Shown in pieces: positions 59,692 through 64,000 of a stretch of DNA of 64,000 nucleotides (position 1 is its first letter; each line of letters begins with the position of its first letter). Source of the stretch: JBBQFI01 sp038321775 (GTDB lineage Bacteria; Verrucomicrobiota; Verrucomicrobiia; Chthoniobacterales; UBA10450); NCBI GenBank assembly GCA_038321775.1, contig JBBQFI010000008.1:128002-192001 (forward strand), written 5' to 3'. Made by a program: the position numbers and the translations under genes. The notes beneath the pieces are model-generated. The model did not search any database and was not told where the DNA came from. It saw nothing but the letters and a program-made list of their open reading frames with translations.

Positions 59692-61137
59692 CTACAGTAA
59701 TGGCGCCAGCGGCCGGACCAGACTTTCCTTCCACCGTTGCCAGCGCGACCGCTGTGCAAAATCCTCCGCGACAATGCGATTGGAATTTTCAAAATCGCGG
59801 GTCAGCACTCGTTCCAGATCGGCCGCCGTCGCCGGATCACGCACTAGCGCGTTCAATTCGAAATTCAAACGCAACGAGCGCACATCGAGATTCGCCGAGC
59901 CGACCATCAACCATTCGTTATCGAGCAGCGCGACCTTTGCGTGATTGACGCCCGCCTCGTATTCATAAATTTTCACGCCGTAACGCAGCAGCTCTTCGTA
60001 ATAGGAACGCCCGACATTAACCAGCGTCGGGTGATCGGATTTTCCCGCCACCAGCATGCGCACATCTACACCGCGCGCGGCCGCCAGTTGTAGCGCTGTC
60101 AGGAGAGGCTCGTTAGGGCCAAAGTAACCCGCAGTCAGCCAGACTCGCTGCTGTGCGATATTGAGCATCCATACGAGCGACATCTGAATTGGATCATCCG
60201 GATCGTCCGGTCCGTCAGTCATCGGTTGCACGAGCAAATTTTGGTCGCGCTCCGGCGACGGATAATATTCGGGCGCGAGCAATTTTTCCTGCGTGGCAAA
60301 AAACCAGTCGTCCGCAAAAATCATTTGGAATTTGCGCGTCGCGCTGCCGCTGATTTCGATCTGAATATCGCGCCACGGACCGAGGGACGGATCTTCCCCT
60401 GCGTACTCGCGGCCCATGTTCATCCCACCGACGAAGCAGCGTTGACAGTCGATAATCTGGAGCTTGCGATGATTCCGCAAAGTGAAAGTCCACTGGTTGC
60501 GCAGCGGATGGGCGGTGCGGTACCAGGCAAATTTGCCGCCCGCTTCGAGCAATCGCGCAAAGTGCGAGCGCCGCAGCCGGAAACAGCCGATCGGATCGAG
60601 CAACAGGCGCACTTCCACGCCGCGTTGTGCGGCAGCGACGAGACGGTCGAGCATTTCATTTCCGCGCGCATCGTTCTGCCAAATATAAAACTCGACGTGC
60701 ACATGATGCCCCGCTTCTTCGATTCGCTGCCCGAGCGCGGCAAAGAACTCGCCGCCGTCCACCAGCAACCGCGTCTCATCAGCACTGGAAATGGTGTACT
60801 CGTGCAGCTGGGAAAGCAGCTCCACCCCTTGCCGCTCGTGCGCGGAGAGTTCGTCGACACTTGCCTGCGTATCCGCGCTCACGCGTCGTTCCGCGCGCGC
60901 CCCCGATGCGTCCATCTCGCGGGTCGCCCGCAGTTTTTGCCTAACGAGTCGATCCGTTCCAAAGGCGAAGTAGAAGATCGCACCGCCGTAGGGAAACAGG
61001 ATGACCGCCCAAATCCAGGCCAGCGTCGAAGCCGGCGGTTTATTGCGGAGCAGAATGTGAGGGATCGTCGCGAAAGTCACCAGGTATCCGATCCAGACAA
61101 AAGACCAATGCATCTCCGGCGAAGCATGGCGCACCAC
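59692..61137 (-). CDS. clsA: Cardiolipin synthase (ClsA-like)
   Basis: 481 residues. Two N-terminal hydrophobic segments (about 10-55) anchor it. PLD motifs are HRKLQIIDCQRCFVGGMNMG (HxKx4D) and HAKVALLDNEWLMVGSANLD. It joins two phosphatidylglycerols, releasing glycerol. Alternatives: phosphatidylserine/other PLD synthase. Start at 61137 is assumed; an ATG at 61113 is possible. Convergent with the DMT transporter. Confidence 0.9.
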   Translation of the reverse strand: MVRHASPEMHWSFVWIGYLVTFATIPHILLRNKPPASTLAWIWAVILFPYGGAIFYFAFGTDRLVRQKLRATREMDASGARAERRVSADTQASVDELSAHERQGVELLSQLHEYTISSADETRLLVDGGEFFAALGQRIEEAGHHVHVEFYIWQNDARGNEMLDRLVAAAQRGVEVRLLLDPIGCFRLRRSHFARLLEAGGKFAWYRTAHPLRNQWTFTLRNHRKLQIIDCQRCFVGGMNMGREYAGEDPSLGPWRDIQIEISGSATRKFQMIFADDWFFATQEKLLAPEYYPSPERDQNLLVQPMTDGPDDPDDPIQMSLVWMLNIAQQRVWLTAGYFGPNEPLLTALQLAAARGVDVRMLVAGKSDHPTLVNVGRSYYEELLRYGVKIYEYEAGVNHAKVALLDNEWLMVGSANLDVRSLRLNFELNALVRDPATAADLERVLTRDFENSNRIVAEDFAQRSRWQRWKESLVRPLAPLL

Positions 61138-61200
61138 TTCGTGCGCATCCAGCCGATTAACGGATCGGGATAAAATACTTGAAAAAAAGCTTGCGTGTGA

Positions 61201-61230
61201 ATTAGTGTTGTAGTTAACTATAACACTAAT
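61201..61230. promoter_or_regulatory. 30-bp near-perfect palindrome upstream of GntR operon: likely operator
   Basis: ATTAGTGTT and AACACTAAT arms flank a central TAGTTAACTA with only one mismatched pair. It lies 66 bp upstream of the GntR-type regulator gene and 64 bp upstream of cls in the other direction. AT-rich, embedded in a GC-rich region. It is the expected kind of binding site for a dimeric YtrA-like GntR regulator, controlling its own operon. Confidence 0.65.
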
Positions 61231-61295
61231 GAAGAAAGATAACCGATCGAAGCGATACTGCGCCCCTCTTTCGCCACGGCTATTTGGGACACAGG

Positions 61296-61685
61296 ATGAA
61301 TCGTGAATGGAACGATAGTCAGCCGATTTATCGCCAGCTTCGCGACCGCGTTGTGCATATGATTCTCGACGGCGTGCTCAACGAATCCGATCCGCTCCCA
61401 TCGGTGCGGAATGTTGCGGCCGAGCATCGGGTCAATCCACTCACCGTGCTCAAGGCCTACCAGGGATTGGTTGACGAAGAACTGGTCGAGACGAAGCGGG
61501 GTCTCGGCATGTTCGTCAAAAATGGCGCGCGCGAGCTGCTGCTCAAAGGCGAACGCCAAAAATTTCTCGCGGAAGAGTGGCCCAGAGTTGCTGCAAAAAT
61601 TCAGCGGCTCGGTCTGAAGCCGAAGGAATTGCGTGTCGCCGCGACCCGCACCTCATCGCGAAAACCGGCAAGGAAGGAACATTGA
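61296..61685 (+). CDS. GntR family regulator, YtrA subfamily
   Basis: 129 residues from the ATG at 61296. A winged helix with GntR HTH pattern: PIYRQLRDRVVHMILDGVLNESDPLPSVRNVAAEHRVNPLTVLKAYQGLVDEELVETKRGLGMFV. Only a short helical tail follows, as in the YtrA subfamily, which typically controls an adjacent ABC transporter. It is followed by ATPase and permease genes, with an operator-like palindrome upstream. Confidence 0.9.
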   Translation: MNREWNDSQPIYRQLRDRVVHMILDGVLNESDPLPSVRNVAAEHRVNPLTVLKAYQGLVDEELVETKRGLGMFVKNGARELLLKGERQKFLAEEWPRVAAKIQRLGLKPKELRVAATRTSSRKPARKEH

Positions 61686-61689
61686 AGTT

Positions 61690-62565
61690 ATGGCAACGAT
61701 AGAAGCACGCGGTCTCCGCAAAGCGTTCGGCACAACTGTCGCGCTCGACAGTGTCGATCTGCATATCGAAGAAGGCCGCATTCTCGGGCTCATCGGCCCG
61801 AATGGCGCCGGCAAGACGACGGCGCTCAACGCGATTCTCGGTCTCACCGCGTACGATGGAGAATTGAAAGTGCTCGGGCGCGATCCGTGGAACGAACGCG
61901 AGGAACTCATGCGTGATGTTTCTTTCATCGCCGATGTCGCGGTGTTGCCACGATGGATCCGGGTTTCGCAATTGCTCGATTACGTCGCCGGCGTGCATCC
62001 CCGATTCGATCGCGCGAAGGCGGAAAGTTTTCTCGCGAAGACCGAGATCAAACGCACGAGCAAAGTCCGGCAATTATCGAAAGGCATGGTGGCGCAAATG
62101 CATCTTGCGCTGGTCATGGCCATCGATGCGAAGCTGCTGGTGCTCGACGAGCCGACGCTTGGTCTCGACATCCTTTACCGCAAACAATTTTACGATTCGC
62201 TGCTAAACGATTATTTCGATCGGACCCGTACTATCGTCGTAACGACACATCAGGTGGAAGAGATCCAGGACGTTCTGACCGATCTCATGTTCATCAATCA
62301 CGGGCGCATCGTGCTCGAGTGCAGCATGGAGGAATTCGACGCGCGTTATCTGGAGGTCATGGTAAATCCCGAATGCCTCGCGGATGCGCGAGCATTGAAG
62401 CCGATTCATGAGCGGCCGGTATTCGGCCGTAGCGTCCTGCTTTTCGATCATGCCGATCGCGACCAATTGGCCGCGCTTGGCGAAATACGCCGGCCCAGCA
62501 TTGCGGACCTGTTCGTAGCCGTGATGGGCAACAAGGCCATCGATTCACAAGGAGCAGCTAAATGA
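61690..62565 (+). CDS. ABC transporter ATPase (YtrB/CcmA-like)
   Basis: 291 residues from the ATG at 61690, 4 bp after the GntR stop. Walker A GPNGAGKTTALN (about 36-47), signature motif LSKGMVAQMHLAL (LSxG-like, about 134), Walker B LLVLDEPTLGLD, H-loop TTHQVEE. The C-terminal about 70 residues form an extra domain. Belongs to ATP-binding subunits of exporters regulated by YtrA-like repressors, e.g. for antibiotic peptides or lipids. Overlaps the permease by 4 bp. Confidence 0.9.
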   Translation: MATIEARGLRKAFGTTVALDSVDLHIEEGRILGLIGPNGAGKTTALNAILGLTAYDGELKVLGRDPWNEREELMRDVSFIADVAVLPRWIRVSQLLDYVAGVHPRFDRAKAESFLAKTEIKRTSKVRQLSKGMVAQMHLALVMAIDAKLLVLDEPTLGLDILYRKQFYDSLLNDYFDRTRTIVVTTHQVEEIQDVLTDLMFINHGRIVLECSMEEFDARYLEVMVNPECLADARALKPIHERPVFGRSVLLFDHADRDQLAALGEIRRPSIADLFVAVMGNKAIDSQGAAK

Positions 62566-63494
62566 ATACTCCATCGAATGCTATGCCCGAAATACCTAAC
62601 GAGTCGAATGGCGTCACGCCTGTGACCAATTCGATAACTCGACCATTCTATTGGTCCGTGCGGCGCGAATTGTGGGAGAACCAATCTATCTACATCGGGC
62701 CGGCGATTGTCGCCGCGATCATTTTGTTAGGCTCGGTGGCCGGCGCGTTTCATCTGCCCGAGCTCCGGCGCCACGCCTTGTTGCTCGACCCCGCTCATCA
62801 GCGCGCCGCGATCGAACGAGGATACGACGTGGCGGCGATGATGTTAATCTTCACCGCGTTTATCGTCGGCGTGTTCTACTGTCTGGACGCGTTGCACGGC
62901 GAACGACGCGATCGCAGCATTCTATTCTGGAAATCGCTCCCGGTGTCCGACCTAACGACTGTGCTCTCGAAAGCGACGATTCCGTTAGTGGTTATACCAT
63001 TAGTGAGTTTCGCGATCATCGTTGTTACGCAATTCATCATGCTGCTCATCAGCACAATTGCGTTAATGCCGAGCGGTCTCGCCGGAACAACGTTCGCAAA
63101 CTTCAATTTGTTTCAACAGTCGCTCATCCTGCTCTACGGCCTGGTCGCGATCGCCCTGTGGCACGCGCCGATCTACGGATGGGCCGTACTCGTTTCCGGC
63201 TGGGCGCGCCGCGCAACATTTCTTTGGGCAGTGTTGCCGCTGCTCGCGATCGGGTTCTTCGAGAAGATCACTTTCGGCACGGCGCATTTCGCGTTGATGC
63301 TGCAACACCGGTTGATGGGATTCGCACCGCACGCTTTCGGTTTCCACGGAGAGGGCCACCCCACGATCGACTCATTGGCACAACTCACTCCGGGAAAATA
63401 CCTAAGCTCACCAGGTCTCTGGCTCGGGCTAATCTGCGCGGCGGTTTTCATCGCTGCCGCGGTTCGTCTGCGCCGTTATCGCGGACCGCTGTGA
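62562..63494 (+). CDS. ABC transporter permease subunit (ABC-2 type)
   Basis: 310 residues with about six hydrophobic helices (starting about 44-62, 92-108, 140-165, 185-205, 215-235 and 282-299) and the usual ABC-2 exporter arrangement, including CLDALHGERRDRSILFWKSLPVS (about 107-129), a hallmark of bacitracin/ABC-2-type permeases. Two TCGTTAGG-related words occur in its 5' part, including one encoding Pro-Asn-Glu. Cotranscribed with the ATPase and probably the following DUF4386 gene. Confidence 0.82.
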   Translation: MNTPSNAMPEIPNESNGVTPVTNSITRPFYWSVRRELWENQSIYIGPAIVAAIILLGSVAGAFHLPELRRHALLLDPAHQRAAIERGYDVAAMMLIFTAFIVGVFYCLDALHGERRDRSILFWKSLPVSDLTTVLSKATIPLVVIPLVSFAIIVVTQFIMLLISTIALMPSGLAGTTFANFNLFQQSLILLYGLVAIALWHAPIYGWAVLVSGWARRATFLWAVLPLLAIGFFEKITFGTAHFALMLQHRLMGFAPHAFGFHGEGHPTIDSLAQLTPGKYLSSPGLWLGLICAAVFIAAAVRLRRYRGPL

Positions 63495-63529
63495 GCAATT
63501 TCGCCCTAACAACCAAGAAGGAGAAAACC

Positions 63530-64000
63530 ATGCATCCACTCAAGAAAACCGCGCGGATCGCCGGTGCCGTGTATCTATCCATGGTATTCACGGCGCCATT
63601 CACGCTGCTGTATGTTCCCAGCAAACTTATCGTGCGCGGAGATGCGACCGCGACCGCCAGCAACGTCCTGGCGCACGAGACGATGTTTCGGCTGGCGATT
63701 ATCGGCGATCTCTTTACGGCCGTAATTTTCATTTCCCTGGGCATCGCACTCTACCGTCTGCTCAGCGGCGTCAGCAAAACGTGGGCGATGTTAATGGTCG
63801 CATTCGTCCTGATCTCCTCGGCCGTTGGATTTCTCGACACGCTCAATAATGTCGCGGCTCTGATTCTCTTTCGCGGGGCCGACTTCCTCTCCGTCTTCGA
63901 CAAAGCACAGCTGAACGCGCTGGGCTATTTGTTCATCCGCCTGCACAGCCAGGGAATCTTTATGAACGAGCTCTTTTGGGGTCTGTGGCTTTTTCCTTTT
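63530..64000 (+). CDS. DUF4386 membrane protein, C-terminal part beyond window
   Basis: The first 157 codons are inside the window. It starts at ATG 63530 after AAGGAGAAAAC (good ribosome-binding site). Hydrophobic helices at about 8-28, 52-75, 85-105 and 125-150 and a typical ARIAGAVYLSMVF start match DUF4386. Such genes often follow YtrA-like ABC operons. The function is unknown. Confidence 0.7.
   Translation, partial: MHPLKKTARIAGAVYLSMVFTAPFTLLYVPSKLIVRGDATATASNVLAHETMFRLAIIGDLFTAVIFISLGIALYRLLSGVSKTWAMLMVAFVLISSAVGFLDTLNNVAALILFRGADFLSVFDKAQLNALGYLFIRLHSQGIFMNELFWGLWLFPF

Larger units (their letters stand above)
1185..62958. repeat. Dispersed word TCGTTAGGC (41 eight-base matches, 30 exact nine-mers)
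   Basis: Exact nine-mers start at: 1185, 7055, 12058, 15037, 16199, 22651, 28862, 31079, 35346, 37213, 39091, 39145, 39560, 50834, 53884, 54012, 59374 (plus orientation) and 7288, 10845, 11512, 16754, 25050, 25590, 34784, 36493, 45053, 45512, 47673, 54607, 60939 (minus). Eight-base TCGTTAGG/CCTAACGA matches start at 30493, 47593, 51241, 60110, 13967, 19592, 41445, 46515, 56919, 62595, 62951. A simple base-composition estimate expects about 0.5 nine-mers. Some sites share the longer flank GACTCGTTAGG. Spans all frames and both orientations; found in genes and between them. Role unknown. Confidence 0.9.

Noticed and set aside
1185..62958. TCGTTAGGC as KOPS- or Chi-like polarity signal
   Set aside because: Copies occur in both orientations in nearly equal numbers and are interleaved, without a switch in polarity across the window. 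KOPS and Chi are strongly strand-biased.
1185..62958. TCGTTAGGC as paired inverted terminators
   Set aside because: No two copies form an inverted pair at hairpin distance in this window, unlike Haemophilus uptake-sequence terminators.
1..64000. CRISPR array, insertion sequence or prophage
   Set aside because: No direct repeats with regular spacers, no transposase or phage structural gene was seen. The Xer gene looks like a housekeeping recombinase.

Overview
The window looks like a chromosomal segment of a moderately GC-rich Gram-negative bacterium, most likely a soil Verrucomicrobiota (Spartobacteria/Chthoniobacterales-like). That placement is an inference. It rests on outer-membrane genes (BamD-, LptE-, LolD-, MlaEFD-like), a ClpC-McsB-McsA cluster of the kind shared by Bacillota and the PVC superphylum, an SdhC of the large five-helix type, and many PVC-flavoured domains (DUF2851, DUF4126, HTTM, TolB/TPR cyclases). 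No rRNA, CRISPR array, prophage or transposase gene was seen. Coding density is high, with many 4-bp ATGA overlaps.

Layout. 1-7 kb: start of sdhA, sdhC, an MFS exporter, a cyclase/TolB/TPR protein and a three-gene HTTM operon. 7-16 kb: tRNA-Leu, a TPR-lptE-bamD operon, DUF72, serS, DUF4126, DUF2851 and a pseudopilin. 16-25 kb: tRNA-Gly, CPBP protease, cupin, phospholipase D-like protein, a PIN-TRAM/mlaD/mlaF/mlaE operon and a Xer recombinase. 25-34 kb: clpC-mcsB-mcsA, ilvE, lolD, a peptidoglycan-binding low-complexity protein, a frameshifted trmL, transaldolase and tRNA-Ile. 34-43 kb: manA, DUF4864/DUF971, yggS, lipase maturation factor, aspartyl protease, SDR, methyltransferase, sulfotransferase and arylamine N-acetyltransferase. 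43-50 kb: a deaminase, a CDP-alcohol phosphotransferase/plsC/cdsA operon, a gene with an in-frame UGA, and small metabolic genes. 50-64 kb: katE divergent from an oxyR-like gene, a LpxL-like acyltransferase with a ketoacyl synthase, a DEAD helicase, cardiolipin synthase and a GntR-ABC operon.

Two signals stand out. (1) The 9-mer TCGTTAGGC occurs 30 times on either strand where about 0.5 is expected. Another 11 sites share its first eight bases, and six share one transition variant (TTGTTAGGC). Sites are read in several frames and orientations inside genes, and at least eight supply the stop codon of a gene. This resembles a DNA uptake sequence or another genome-wide protein-recognition word. 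(2) At 46534-47043 a conserved-looking protein is interrupted by one in-frame UGA. It then continues for 39 plausible residues, and a stem-loop matching the bacterial SECIS geometry starts 9 nt after the UGA. This is a candidate new selenoprotein.

Lipid and envelope functions recur through the window: Mla transport, Lpt/Bam assembly, CDP-AP/PlsC/CdsA, LpxL-like, Cls and two acyltransferase families. All function calls come from reading the translated sequences and family knowledge. No database search was run.
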